A stretch of DNA of 64,000 nt, from NCBI GenBank assembly GCA_034766995.1, contig CM068315.1, forward strand, positions 18,630,510 to 18,694,509. Direction: 5' to 3'. The position numbers and the translations under genes were made by a program. How positions within the stretch are numbered: the first letter of the stretch is position 1; the number at the start of each line of letters is the position of its first letter. The notes beneath the pieces are model-generated. The model was not told where the DNA came from, ran no database searches, and saw nothing but the letters and a program-made list of their open reading frames with translations. This stretch comes from Acanthacorydalis orientalis. Lineage: Eukaryota; Arthropoda; Insecta; Megaloptera; Corydalidae. This document shows positions 1-11,984 of this stretch, piece by piece.

Positions 1-174
1 TTGACAAAATTTCAACTTTGGCTCGCGGAACTCAGCCTTTCGCGGAACATTGTTTGAAGAACACTGGATTAAAGTTACTATGAATTACTATACTTTACGT
101 CCAATTATCGAAAAAGTGTAATTGTATTGAATTTTTGGCTGCATGCGTTGATGCATTGCTATGCTATCAATCTA

Positions 175-257
<83 letters not shown>

Positions 258-524
258 TTAAATGGTATATTCTATATTAAAAGGTTATTTTTACTACTAA
301 TATGTTAACTTCTGTGTTAATAAAGTTGCAATTACAGATAAATATGCGATTGACTTTTAAAAAAAGCAATACTGTGACGAGAAATATTGAACAATTGTTT
401 TCTTTAGTAACACTGAGGAGATTGGTTATTTTGAAAAAGAGAAAACGTGTAAAGCCCTATAATAAACCTTATATAATTTTATAAATAACCATAATCCATT
501 TTTATAAACTATTAAACTTTTTAA
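1..524. other. AT-rich flank with no recognised gene
   Basis: I see no gene. The stretch holds an AT microsatellite and, from about position 380 to 524, sequence resembling the reverse complement of roughly 57515-57660, so it is part of a repeated environment shared with the second copy of the neighbouring piggyBac derivative. Confidence 0.5.
177..254. repeat. (AT)n microsatellite
   Basis: About 78 bp of alternating A and T, interrupted once by a GT step near 225. Confidence 0.97.
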
Positions 525-924
525 CTTTTTAAACTGGGCGTGGATCTAGGAATCTATTGACGTTTTCTAAAGAAACTATGGTTTCAGAGCGTTATCTTTT
601 GAATGATAAATTTAAAGGTCACTACTATCTTCCTAATGAGGCTAAATTTATAATACTATTCATTAGAAAAAAAAATACCGTCGGCCAAAAATCAGAAAAA
701 AACGAAGTTTCCTCATTTGAAAACTTACAAAAATGGTGAACATGAGAATTGGGTTGAATAATATTTTTTTTCAAAAGTTCATCATTGTAAGAAATCGTAT
801 AAAAAATTTGGAGACTAAGTTTTTCATGTGCATCGCAAAGAAATAAAATTCTGTGTGCAGAGATATTTTTTAATTCATTGATAAGTTAGTTTTTTCCTAT
901 CAAAAAGATGACAAGAAAAACAAT

Positions 925-1275
925 GAAATGGACAAAAAACTTTTATTCCATATTTTCAGTCTTACAATCTACAAATTATTCGTTATTTATTACCGTGTGA
1001 ATCGTAAAGGAATGAGTCTTGCTGATTACAAACTTATATTGGCTTTACATATTGTTCAAAAAGTTGTTTCAAATGCATCTTCTATGAGAAGTCCAAATCC
1101 ACACCAATCGATGCCTCATTTTTCGGAGGTAATGCTATCAGATCATGGTTAACAAGCACAGTGTGTAGTCTGTAAAGCAAATGGAAGAGGCCGACGACTA
1201 GGTACAAGATGTGACTGATGTGAAACTATTTTGTGTATACTTGATTGTTTCAAAATTCTTCACACTCAACAGTAA
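925..1275 (+). pseudogene. piggyBac-like transposase, C-terminal remnant
   Basis: The frame opens around KKLLFHIFSLTIYKLFVIYY, like the piggyBac segment just after the last catalytic Asp (usually KWWKK..FHLLDL..NAY). GMSLADYKLIL and PHFSEV follow, then the C-terminal Cys-rich motif CVVCKANGRGRR with further Cys and His residues (C..C, then C, then CFKILHT), the zinc-binding domain that helps piggyBac recognise its ends. A stop falls just before CVVC and another inside the finger, so this is dead. The DDD catalytic region is absent. Family assignment rests on motif order and on the TTAA-bounded ends. Confidence 0.72.
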
Positions 1276-1318
1276 TATTATTTCTGCAAATTTTCAACTG
1301 TAATCATTTTTTTAGCTT

Positions 1319-1320
<2 letters not shown>

Positions 1321-1350
<30 letters not shown>
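1321..1350. repeat. (AT)n microsatellite inside piggyBac copy A
   Basis: Thirty bases of alternating AT, absent at the equivalent place of copy B, so it expanded or arose after the copies separated. Confidence 0.9.
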
Positions 1351-1353
<3 letters not shown>

Positions 1354-1639
1354 TTCCATCATGAAATTTGTATTTCTCTGAATATCATCAAAGATTATCC
1401 ACAATATAGCAGATAAATATGAAATTTCTAATGGCTAATCTGAATTTTCTGTTTTTCTGTTTTTATTTTGTTTACAATAAGAAAATGTCCAATTAACTGA
1501 AAAATATTTATTAAAAAAGTTTACCACCTTTTCCTTCTCTTCGGTTTCCAAGGGTTAAAGGGTTTGTAGAGAATAAAAATTTACTATCAGGAATTAATTC
1601 TTGTTTTACCCCATAAATCAAAAAATATATTTTTGTACT

Positions 1640-1785
1640 TCAGTAAAGTGAAGGTGATGAGATTGTCATCGAAATACACATAAACAAGAATCAATAATGA
1701 TTTATTGAAGAACTTTGATCAAAAACAATTTTCTTGTAGATTGTGGGGCGAGAAAATGATTCATGTGTAAAACGTTAGTCAAAAT
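1640..1785 (+). repeat. Unclassified dispersed repeat, copy 1
   Basis: This stretch aligns by eye with 19525-19680. Shared anchors are AATAATGATTTATTGAA and, about 40 bases on, TGTGGGG followed by GA and A-rich sequence. I recognise no protein or RNA in it. It may be the tail of an old transposon. Confidence 0.4.
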
Positions 1786-2494
1786 GTCAGACACGCATAA
1801 GAATAAAAATTCACTTATGGAAACCAATTTAATAATAGTTCCAGAAATTGTAATTGTTATGTTATTTCTTATTTAAATAGTTTATTTTCATTTAAGCTTT
1901 AAATTTTCATTCCATTGTCATATCATCTATTCACAAATAAAAAGATTATCAAGAAATTATCGCGCAAAAGTTTTTTTTTTAATATAAGTACACTGCATTT
2001 AACATTAATATATAATTTAATGAAAAAATATGTTTGTAACGTAAGCGCAATTAACACCGACTCACAACCAGACGTAATAATTGAATTAATTCATAATTGA
2101 AAACATGTTCAATTACGGAAGTTCAATTTTAAAATGCAGTCGGGTTGGATTTCGAGCTGTCGAGTATCTTAGAATGAAGTTCCTCACAAAAACATTCAAT
2201 TTAACTTCTAAATCAAATCCGCGCATAAAACTGTACACTGTATATATGTACACACATTTATACACACACACACACAGAAATCTGAATGGAGTGCGAGCGA
2301 ACCTTTATTCCAATATGATTAATGTATAACTAGTATGTCGAAGACAGACATTTACAACTAACGCTCTTGACTGACCACGAGAGATGCGGTGGTAGCAACG
2401 ATCCCCCGAGCTAGGGAATTGGTTCGGCACAAAGTTTACTCCAATTCCACATACAAATATACATACATACATACATACATACATACATTCATAC

Positions 2495-2531
<37 letters not shown>

Positions 2532-5046
2532 GTAGATGTGTGCACACAAACGTACATATACGTGTGTGTGTGCGCACACCACCCGAAAGCCCCTAAAGTT
2601 CGACATCTGAAAATGTCGCCCACAGTACAAGCTTGCTTCGCTCAAACAGCTTCGCGCAACTTACACAAACTTCGACGTAAAAACAAAAATTAATTATTAC
2701 GAACTAGTTTCGGCCATAACTCCACTATCCTCTGGGTATTTGAATAACACGAGTTCGTAGTTAGAATATAACACAGGTACCTCTATCAGAATGATATGAT
2801 TTAGCTTTTGGATTATTTATGTTGGCACAGTGGCGTAGAGAACTGTAATTATAACCGAATCAAGCACGTCTATCCATTATTAATTATGCACTTGTATGAA
2901 AAGATATTTGATCGAACATATACAGGAAATGAAAATCAAAAAATTAACAACTTATAATCTAAAAGTTTATTTATAAGATATAAAATTGAAATTTTAACAT
3001 GAAAACTTAAATTACATATTATTATATTGTAATTACATATTATTTTTTTATTATTTTAACCCGGTTAATAAATCATAAAGAAAGAGTTTTTCAGTCTTAA
3101 AAATAAAAAAGAAAATTAATCTATTTACGACCAACCAATAAAAATTTTAATTTTTTCGCTAAAAATGCTTTTAAACTAGCTTAGATAGAGATGAAGTAGC
3201 ATTATTTGTAAATTAAAAAAATTACTTTAAAGAAATAAAATGCTGTGGATACGCCACGTTGGCTGGAAACGATATCATAAGGCTGAAAATGTATTAATGA
3301 AAAATTTTAAAATAATTATTCGGATCAATTTTTTATTATAGTAAATATCGAAACAAGTTGCAAGTGAATGTAAATTACATTTTTTACATGAATATATTGC
3401 TTGGCACTAGAGGAGACGGTACCTTTTTATCTTTTTCTGAGGATGTTATTTTATAAAGTGACCAAATTTATATTATAGATTTTCCTTGAACAAATATTTT
3501 TGCTGAGTGGCGTCTATAATATGGGGAACTATTTGTTCATCAATATATGATGAATAAATACCACAATATGCATAAATTTTTCGTTTAAAATATCAACAAT
3601 TGGTCTTATTTTGGAAATTTTTTCAACTTTATCTAATGTTTTATTATCCGATAAATGCAGATTTTTTTATTTCTCTAAATATTTTCCACGACAATGTTTT
3701 TCTTACTATTAGCACAGATTTATCTTCATCTAATGACCAATGTACATCTGCTTGAGAAAATTTCATATGATCATATATATTATTATCATTATGATCATAT
3801 ATATAAATGATCATATACATTGCATCATCAATTCAGGTATTAGAGGAATCCCTGAATAATTGACTAGCATCAAGCGATCAGTACCGATATTAGGGGAATT
3901 CCAGAATTTGGGACTGCATTTGTCAGCTCAGCTAGAGATAGCGTATTACGCCAATGTTGCGATGCGCAAAATTAACGATCGAAATAAAAATACTAGATGT
4001 ACATTTGCGAAATTCACTTTTAATTATTGATAATGAGTAAACATTCATAACCTAATTACATATAACCAAATTTCGATTATTATAAAAATATATTTTCTAT
4101 ATATAATTGTAGATGACTATATTCGATCAGCAAAATATTGTCATATTTGAGTAAAAATAATAAAATTTTATATTTAAATATAAGAAATATTACAAACAGA
4201 GAATTTATATGCCTAAGATGAAGCTTCAATTATTATTCTGCATTATGGTTGAATCTTCAACATTGATAATAAATGATTGAAAAAATCAAAATATAAAATG
4301 TTGCGTTTAGACAACGTTGCCCGTAAGTGGGTTAAATAATCCAAAATCTAATCTGTTAAATCAAATATTTGAATAGGTTGTTAAAAGTTCAATGTTTAGA
4401 AATGTTTGGATAAAATGCTATATTATAAAAGTTATATTTTTTGTACTTTTAAAAAATTAACATGGTAAAGTTATTATGTGTATTTATTTTGACACGATAG
4501 ATACATTTACCTCCACACATGAACTATTACCTTAAACATTGCATTAAAATTTACAGCTATTGCTTATAATCAAAATCAATCAAGTAACCGGTCTGAAGTT
4601 TAATACGAAAAATCTATATTTTTGAATAAGTAATGTATTTATAAGAGCTGAACAGAATACTGAAATTCAGATTAATGATTTTCATTAAATCTAATAATTA
4701 TTTTGATTATGATGAAAGAACAATACAATACAAAGGATATAAAAACATTTATGATAGAAATGTGTACGGGTGTGAATATGTAATACTTGGATGTAAAATT
4801 TTCCAAAATAATATAAACACTTTATAAGATTTCGTTGTAAGATAACACAAAGCGACAAAATCTCGATTTCTAGAAAATATAGAAACGCATAAAGAAATAT
4901 AAATATAATAAAGAACATAACAGAACCTAAAATACAATAAAAGCAATAAAAGTTGAAATCCATTGTTCGTATTCTTAGAAATATTTATTTACGATTTTTT
5001 TATTTCGAAATTTCGAAAGCGTTATTAGAAATGGTTCACGGATTTC

Positions 5047-5047
<1 letters not shown>
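1786..5047. other. AT-rich unique or old repeat DNA, no gene seen
   Basis: No gene recognised. The stretch contains a CATA/AT tract at 2459-2530, a cluster of ATATGATCATATATA-like palindromes near 3764-3822 and a diverged short duplication around 3838-3905. The rest is AT-rich sequence without durable reading frames. Confidence 0.5.
2459..2530. repeat. Compound (CATA)n-(AT)n microsatellite
   Basis: A run of CATA tetranucleotides passes directly into alternating AT. Confidence 0.95.
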
Positions 5048-5092
<45 letters not shown>

Positions 5093-5131
5093 ATATATAT
5101 GTATATATATATATATGTATATATATATATG

Positions 5132-5183
<52 letters not shown>

Positions 5184-5189
5184 TATATG

Positions 5190-5258
<69 letters not shown>

Positions 5259-5259
5259 G

Positions 5260-5332
<73 letters not shown>

Positions 5333-5333
5333 G

Positions 5334-5404
<71 letters not shown>

Positions 5405-5427
5405 ATGTATATAAATATATATATATT
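5048..5427. repeat. Long interrupted (AT)n array
   Basis: About 380 bp of alternating AT broken every 8 to 40 bases by single GT steps (GTATATAT units). The interruptions give a ragged higher-order pattern. All long Tyr/Ile-rich reading frames here are products of the repeat. Confidence 0.97.
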
Positions 5428-5549
5428 AATCATACCAAACTTGATTTTTTTATAAAATAGAAAAAAAATTCGTATAAACACACAAATTTATAAATCCTTA
5501 TGTAAGTGTAATATTTTTTAAATATATATATATATATACATATTGAAAG

Positions 5550-6090
5550 AACTACAAAGAAGGGCGGTCCAAAAGTTCGAGGAAAAGAATGAAAGTGTGG
5601 TTCAGAGCCACTTCTCATTAGTTACAATCGAACAGAGAACTTTTAATTAGTGTAAAAGCGAAGTATCATTATGCTGTCATCAGTACTCATCATGCTTCAT
5701 CGCCAAAAGAACAACTCAGTTCAGAGTAAGTACGAAATAATGAAGAAAATTGAATTACGGGTTATTGTTAAATTCTTTACTAAGCAAGGGAAATCCTCAA
5801 AAATCATCATGGAAGAGGTGTATGCCGTTTACGGAGATCGTTCACCAGGAAAGAGCGTGGTCTATAAGTGGCATTTTCTTTTTAAACAGGGAAGAGAATA
5901 CTTGAGAGATGATTACTGCTCTGGACGCACGGTTGAGACAACCACCTCCAACCACCAGGTATTATCGAAAAAGTCAAAAATCTTGTATTGGAAGATGGTC
6001 GACTGAAGAAGAAACAACTCGCAGAAATGACTGGAATATCCAATATCCCCATTCTCAGAATATTGTATCTTGGCATGACTAAGGTGAGTG
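5550..6090 (+). mobile_element. Mariner 5' fragment with one terminal repeat
   Basis: The left end near 5556 reads GGCGGTCCAAAAGTTCGAGG, resembling the AAAAGTTCGCGG-type termini of mariners such as the one at 26341-27643. The N-terminal third of a transposase follows. Homology stops near 6090 and I see no matching right terminus, so the element is truncated. Confidence 0.6.
5671..6090 (+). pseudogene. Mariner transposase, N-terminal fragment
   Basis: The helix-turn-helix region is visible: ELRVIVKFFTKQGKSSKI, then a GKSVVYKWHFLFKQGRE segment and a CSGR motif matching the mariner GRP-type linker. After about 95 codons the frame shifts; the next frame reads KKKQLAEMTGISN and LGMTKVS, the second DNA-binding helix region that normally leads into WVPHEL. 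WVPHEL and the whole D,D34D catalytic domain are missing. Known mariner transposases are about 340 residues, so roughly a third survives. Confidence 0.7.
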
Positions 6091-7291
6091 GATATTGTGG
6101 CATTCATATTATTAATTTTCCAACGCATATTTTACATTTCATTCAAATGTGGAACTTTTTAAAAAATGAATGTTTTTTATATACAGCCTTCGATTTATTT
6201 TTGTCGATTTATGAATTATTTTTTATTGCAAGTAGATTTCTTTCTAGATGTGATTTTAGCGATTCTCAGGTTTGAAATCGAAACAGTATGAAAAACATCA
6301 ATGTACAATTTTATAGAGAATAAAGAAGAGATCAAGACTTTATAAGAAAATATTATTACAACGCACACATACTGAGATAAACGTAATTCGTGCTTTGTTC
6401 GAACGGAACAAAAAAGTTAGTGCGATCGTTTTCGTTTACTTTCGAGCACAGCGTGTGAACGTGTGACTCAGTTTAAAAGTGTTCGGCGGCAATTCCAGTA
6501 CGATAATATAACCGCACTCGTACGCTTATCATAACACTTTTCAACCGACGAGATAATAATAGAGAATGAACGAGACAGAGACGGAATCCGAACGATTGTG
6601 CGTCCCAGTAGTCCAAGACGGCAGATAAATTTTATCGCGGCCATATTTTCTTTTCGTTTTAAATGTAGTACACAGAGAATAAGACTCCGCATTACTTTCG
6701 TTGTTTTATTGCCGACAAAACAACACAGAACTGCGCTAACTTTTCGTCGTTCCGACTTAACGCCAAACATATTGTAATATAAAGTTTAAAGTTAATGCAA
6801 ACATTTAACAAAACCGCTCTAAACGCCCGAGGCGTACATATACACACACTATCGAGACAGATATAGCCGCTCGGATTTATGAAATTGCGACTGCAGACAC
6901 AATAGACGGCGCGGACAGAGAGACATATGAGAGAAAGAGTGTGTACGTACGTCTGTCTGTCTATCTGTGAGTGCGTGCTGCGTGCGTGCCACAAATGAAG
7001 TTCGAGCGACTTTTATGTCTCTCTAATGTCCGCTAATATATCAAGTAAACGCGTCACCGTTTAAAATAATTCCTTTCGTATTGCTCGCAATGTTCTTCTA
7101 TTATTCATAAACGGAATCGGCCCGAACTAGTCAATTTACATGCGAAAAATTTAATTTTGAATCAACGTTGAATTGAAAGGCAGTACTTGTACAAAACCCG
7201 TTTAAAGAAGATCGACAAAAGGATAAGATCCCTTTAGAATTCAAAACGGCAGCCCTAGAATTGTTAGATACACATCACAAGTTTTCCGTTA
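6091..7291. other. Unique sequence, GC-richer block 6360-7100, no gene recognised
   Basis: Base composition rises noticeably between 6360 and 7100, with many CG dinucleotides. Chance frames of about 100 codons exist on the minus strand, but none shows a recognisable domain. It may be host regulatory or untranslated sequence; nothing here proves it. Confidence 0.35.
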
Positions 7292-7662
7292 AGAGCACCA
7301 TATACTATCAGTTTGTCCATCAGTTTTGACTGATCATTTAAATCTAAAGAGTTTTAACTGATCAGATTGTGCTTACACACATCATCAGATTAACTAATAC
7401 GATGTGTTCATGCACAATCAGATTTCTTTTTCGATCGTTTTATTTTGATTTAATGATTGTGTATTTATCATTATGGACAAGACTAAAAAGGTAAAAAAGA
7501 AAAAAACACTATGGGTGAAGGAATGGTCGAGGAAAAAGAAACCGTTTTCACATATTAATTTATTGAATGAACTCAAATTTTATTCCAAAGGTTGGTATAA
7601 TTATCTGATAATGAATGAAGAGACATTCCTCAAGTTATTGACGATAGTATCTCCACTAATTA

Positions 7663-8930
7663 TTAGGTTGGTGCAAAAATAATTGAGGTTATTATCATTT
7701 TAATTTTAGTGCCGATTTTTCTAGTTAGCATTATATTTTGTATAGTCATGTGATGCATCATTACAAACAATGAAAATAGCACTACTTATTTCATTTTATG
7801 TCTATTAGTTTCATTCTTTAGTATTATTGGATATAACCTCTTAAATTATTCATGGAAAAAATCAATTCGTACGATTTTGTTGTGCGAGTTGGAATTGGGA
7901 CGTAAAGCAACAGAAACTACTGGAAATAGCAAATTTGTTTTCGGCGAAGAGTCAATTAGTGAACGTAGAGTTCAACACTGGCTCCAAAAATTTCGTAATG
8001 GAAACGAAAGCCTTGATGATGACAAGGATCCTGAAAATCTTTCAGCTATAGATAAAATGACTTAAGAACTATTATTGAAGAGGACCTACGTAAAACAACT
8101 CGAAAGGTAGCAGAAAAACTCAATGTTGATTACTCAATAATTGTTGGACATTTGAGCCTAATTGGAAAAACAAAAAAGCTGAATAAATGGGTGCCGTAGG
8201 AACTAAATGAACATCAAACAATTCTGATCTGCGCTTCTTTTGCGTGACAAAAATGATCCCTTTCTTGATCTCGTTGTCACATGTGATGAAAAGTGGATTC
8301 TCTACAACAATCGGAAACGATCATGACAGTAGATACACTGAGAAGAAGCACCAAAACAGTTTTCTAATTCGAAGCTTCATGAAAAAATGATCATGGTCAC
8401 TGTTTGGTGTTCGGTAAATGGCATTATTCACTACAACTTCTTAAATCATGGTGAAACAATAACAGCAGAAAAATATTATCAGGAAATTGAAAAAAATGCA
8501 TGAGAAGTTGCATTGTTTACGACTAGTATTAATCAATCGAAGATAATAAAGTCTTCTTCACAACAACGCTCGACCTGACGTCTCACAAATGACAAAAAAA
8601 ATTAAATGAACTGGGTTATGAATCCTTACCTCACTCACCTTATTCTTCGGACCTGTCTCCGACAGATTATCATTCTTTTAAACATTTAAGTAATTTCCTA
8701 CGAGAGAAGGTTTTCAAAGATCAAGCATCATTTCGCAGCGCTTTCGATGAATTCGTTAATTCCAGGACTCCAGAATTCTACCTTGTAGAAATAAACAAAC
8801 TTGTTTCCCGTTGGGAGAAATGTGTGCAGGCCAATGGTCTTTATTTTGATTAATAAATATAATTTTTAACTGATATATGTGTCTTTATACTCAATACGTA
8901 AAAACCGTAATTATTTTTGCACTAATCTAA
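7663..8930 (+). mobile_element. Full-length mariner (Hsmar1-like) nested in Harbinger
   Basis: Terminal repeats TTAGGTTGGTGCAAAAATAA (left) and the complement of TTATTTTTGCACTAATCTAA (right) are flanked by TA at 7661-7662 and 8931-8932, the mariner target duplication. The length of 1268 bp is normal for mariner. The TTAGGTTGGTGCAAAA-type end is shared with the Hsmar1 group. Insertion lies inside the Harbinger reading frame, so it postdates that element. Confidence 0.92.
7852..8853 (+). pseudogene. Mariner transposase pseudogene
   Basis: The reading starts at ATG 7852 (MEKINSYDF) and is followed across several frames to the end YFD plus TAA at 8851-8853, about the full 340-codon length. Visible landmarks are the HTH stretch LGRKATETTGNSKFVFGEES, HWLQKFRNGNESLDD, NKWVP then a stop where WVPHEL is expected, VTCDEKWILYNNRKRS (first catalytic Asp), NNARPDVS where HDNARPH is expected (second Asp replaced by Asn), and YSSDLSPTDYHSF (third Asp kept). 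Several stops, frameshifts and a lost catalytic residue make it inactive. Confidence 0.9.
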
Positions 8931-9650
8931 TAAAATGATACAATTTTAAGGCAGGTCATAAATTCATACGAGCGGCTCGCTGCTACTTTGAGGTTTTCGG
9001 CAACGGGTAAATGTTATAAAGTTCATAAGTCTTCCACTATAACTTCACCTCAAGCTATGTAGAAAATTAACTTCTATATAGTTATTTTTCTGTTATAAAG
9101 GATGTCTCGAACAGTATCGAATTACTAAAATTATTTTATCATTATTATGAATTGTCCCATTTATTACAAAATATTATTTTTTAAAAAACTTGTACCCCTT
9201 AAGTTAAAATACACTTGCTACGTCAATGAAAATATATTTTTTTCTTTTAATTATGCACTAGTAATAATTTATTTAATAAAAAAAATGATTATATTTTGAC
9301 CGAAGATTGAAAATTAATTTTTATATTAAGTGGTTAAAGTTTAATTTAATTTTTAATTTAATGTAAGTTTAATTTAATTTTTATCTAACTAAAAAAATAG
9401 GTAACTAAATATAACATAAAAAATTAAGCTTATTACAAGAAAAGACAAACAAAAACTGCAACACACATTCTGAAATTTTACTTCCATACAGTTGGTCGGA
9501 GAGATAAATAGATGGAATTTCTTTCAGTTCTTCAGTCGTACTGAGCAGTTCAAAACGGAATGATACACATACCACTCACTCTCAGTTTATCGCACCGATC
9601 ACAACTGATCAGTCAGAACTAACGGTCAAACTGATAGTGTATGCGACCCT

Positions 9651-10738
9651 TTAGTTTTTTGTACTTTTACATACAAATGAACTTTTACATGAATTTACCG
9701 ATTATTATAAGAATTAAGCGATTTTGAAGTACTGCTGTATTGATTCCAAAAGAAAATTATTTCCTTTCACAATTTTTTCACTTTTTTTTCAAAAAACTTA
9801 TGTTTCCATTTATAAAAAAAACATACGCAATAGTGAACGAAACAAAGACAGAACGGGCCAAACCGTGTACAAAAAAAATATTTCAAACGTAGCAAAACAA
9901 TCGAATCGTCCACATTAGGGTCGTCAATTAAACATCATCGGCACTTTGGAATAAATCTAGCAAGAATAATTTGAAACCGCCGTCTAAGAAGCTCAATCCC
10001 TCCATAAAAATAGAATAACGTCCTCCGACGACTGCACAGCTTCATCTCGGCAATATTTAATACGGAATCCGGCGACATACATTCATGAGCAGATAGCGCC
10101 GGTTCTAAACATCTCATCTCCCGGCGTTTTATCGCCAGAAAGTTAAAACTTTCTCGCAGTCGGTCTGCAAATTGCGCTGCGCGCCGCACTACTTACTGGC
10201 AAGTTGGCTTCAGAGACGGTCGTTTCAGTAAAGACTCGCATACTTGCATAGATAGACGTTCTCCTCAACTATGTCTGAATTTAATAGTACGGTTATAAAA
10301 TTTGAGGTGCGATGTTTTGCACCGCATTCGAGAGGTTAGTTTTAATAGTTGGTGGATGCTTGCCAAATATTTCACGTCCGAGTGCCCATTATGCGAGATT
10401 GAAAATTGTTATATGGACTGTCTGTCGACTCGAGCGCCGTATTAGGTCTCAATAATGACATGACCGTTTGCAGAATTGAATCTCTACGGGCTACGAATGT
10501 GTTGCATGTATTCGATTACATTCACTCGCTTCAGAAGGGGTGAATCGTTATGTTCATACAAGAGACACTTATGAGTATTACGACTACGAACGACTGTTTA
10601 ATCATATACCTGTAATCTCTGTCTCTGTACTCTAATTTGTTTCTCGTGTATCTTTTTCACAAACATACAGCTCGGTAAACGCCATGAAAAAAAACTCGTT
10701 TATAAAAATTGTCATTCTTTATCATACATTTGTTGATA
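9651..10738. other. Unique sequence with GC-richer block 9930-10560
   Basis: No gene recognised. From about 9930 to 10560 the sequence is richer in G+C and CG than its surroundings and carries none of the repeats seen elsewhere. An 84-codon chance frame on the minus strand has no known domain. It could be a conserved non-coding element. Confidence 0.35.
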
Positions 10739-11984
10739 TTAGTTTGGTAGGAAGATAATTACAGTTTTTGTTTTCTGAATTGTAACCTTAATTTTTTTCA
10801 GTGAATGTATCATTTATCATATTCATGTTAATATCATTTTAAAGTGCATTTTTCAGTCTGTATTTTGGTAATATAGACTTTGGTTTTATTAATAATTTTG
10901 TTTCAAATTTCGCTTTGGATTACAGATGGAAAAGAAGAAAATAAAAGCATTTTTAATCAGTTCAAAATGGGGGGTAAAGCAGCAGAAACTGCTTGTAAAC
11001 TAAACGATGCTTTTGGTGTGGGTACTGTTAATTGTGGGTACTAATTTCGTGTTAGGGAAGAGGGTCTTGAAGATAAAGTTCTACGGGCGTCTTTTTCAGT
11101 TCATAACGACCAACTGAATGCGTTAATTGAATCAGAACCACGCGCAACAATTCGAGAGCTTGCAAAAATTTTAAGTGTTAATCATCCAACAGTTCTGAAC
11201 CAATTAAAACGGCTAGAAAAATCAAAAAAGCTTGACAAACGAGTATCGCATGAACTGAAAGAAAACCAAAAAAAAAATCGCCGGTACGAAGTTTGTTGTA
11301 AGTTTCTTTTACACAATAAAGACGATCCATTTCCCGATCATATTGTAACGTGTCCGAAAAGTGGATCCATTACGACAACAAAAAGCGGTCTGAACAATAG
11401 TTGAACAAAAATGAAGCCCCAATGTTTTACGCGAAACCGAAATTACACCAAAAGGAAATTATGATGACGGTTTGGTGGTCAGCGCTCGGTATAACACAGT
11501 ACAATTTTTTAAATCCTAGCGAAACTATTGCAGCTGAGAGTTTTGTCAAGAAATCGACAAAATATACCAAGGACTGTGACGTCTTCTCCCCGAAATGGTT
11601 CAATCCTACTGCATGACAATCACGACCACACATCGCTCGATTGACCCAGCAAAAGTTGAATGAACTGGCCTATGAAACATTACCTCATCCACCATACTCG
11701 CCAGATATTTCATCAATAGATTATCACTTGTTTAAGTATTTCGACAACTTCTTATAAGGTAAGGTCTTCAACAACCCAGCTGCTATCGAAAGTGCATTTC
11801 GAGATTCAATCAACTCCAAAACTTCGGAATTTTACACCACCGGAATAAATAAATTTGTAATTAATTGACAAACATGTGTCGATTCTAATGATGCTTATTT
11901 CGATCGAGAAAGTCAATTATTAGCTGAGAAAAATGTATATGAATTTAAAGGTCATTAACCGCAATTATTTTACTACCAATTTAA
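10739..11984 (+). mobile_element. Mariner, GGTAG-terminus subfamily, full length
   Basis: The left end is TTAGTTTGGTAGGAAGATAA. The right end in reverse complement is TTAAATTGGTAGTAAAATAA. TA flanks both sides (10737-10738 and 11985-11986). The length is 1246 bp. The ends resemble Hsmar1 but have TTGGTAG in place of TTGGTGC. The same ends occur at 21315, 30063, 32504 and 37838, defining one local subfamily. Confidence 0.9.
10926..11958 (+). pseudogene. Mariner transposase pseudogene
   Basis: ATG at 10926 begins MEKKKIKAFLISSKWGVKQQ, with a frame slip toward the expected GGKAAETACKLNDAFGVG. Further on come FSVHNDQLNALIESEPRATI, KSKKLDKRVSHELKENQ (equivalent of KLDKWVPHEL with W lost), FLLHNKDDPFPDHIVTC (the first Asp region is disrupted), LHDNHDHTSL (second Asp kept in a damaged HDNARPH) and SSIDYHLFKY (third Asp kept), ending in YFDRESQLL and a stop at 11956-11958. 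At least four frame changes and several stops show long decay. Confidence 0.87.

Larger units (their letters stand above)
525..1554 (+). mobile_element. piggyBac-like internally deleted element, copy A
   Basis: This roughly 1.03-kb element is bounded by TTAA at 521-524 and at 1555-1558, the target site used by piggyBac transposons. The left end reads CTTTTTAAACTGGGCGTGG and is a decayed version of the cleaner end CACTTTGAAGCCGGG seen in copy B at 56499-57514. The right end matches copy B's other end in reverse complement. Only the C-terminal part of a transposase is recognisable inside, so the catalytic N-terminal two thirds were lost. Copy B has the same internal structure, so both descend from one deletion derivative. 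A small AT array at 1321-1350 lies inside. Confidence 0.8.
7473..9062 (+). pseudogene. Harbinger (HARBI1-like) transposase N-terminus, split by a mariner
   Basis: The first part (7473-7660) reads MDKTKKVKKKKTLWVKEW, then ELKFYSKGWYNYLIMNEETF and LLTIVSPLI, the usual HARBI1-type start (W..PW, then YR.FLRM...F..LL..V.P.I). After the mariner, the frame at 8934-9062 gives NDTILRQVINSYERLAATLR and FSATGKCYKVHKSSTIT, the next conserved block (K.DT.MR..I...ERLA.TLRFLATG). It ends in TAG, and the DDE catalytic domain is absent. With one TA duplication and the mariner removed, the two halves are one base out of frame, so there is also a small indel. Family assignment is firm; function is lost. Confidence 0.82.
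7292..9650 (+). mobile_element. PIF/Harbinger element interrupted by a mariner
   Basis: Inverted termini of about 45 bp bound this element, roughly 80% alike by eye. The right end in reverse complement begins AGGGTCGCATACACTATCAG and the left end AGAGCACCATATACTATCAG; both continue through TTTG, two CC-containing bases and TGACTGATCA. TTA flanks both sides (7289-7291 and 9651-9653), fitting the 3-bp TWA duplication of PIF/Harbinger elements. Subterminal TGATCAG-like repeats occur at both ends. Without the mariner at 7663-8930 it is about 1.09 kb, too short for the usual two-gene element, so it is a deletion derivative. The coding remnant supports the family independently. Confidence 0.8.

Noticed and set aside
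4953..5481. Open frames of 120-170 codons rich in Tyr and Ile on both strands
   Set aside because: They are translations of an (AT)n/(GT)n array. The same holds for the frames at 22872-23285, 43821-44078 and other arrays.
6080..6090. AAG followed by GTGAGT as a splice donor
   Set aside because: The bases encode the mariner LGMTKVS segment, so the match is incidental to the transposase remnant.
6468..6994. Two overlapping ~100-codon frames on the minus strand
   Set aside because: No domain or codon pattern; they arise from locally reduced AT content.
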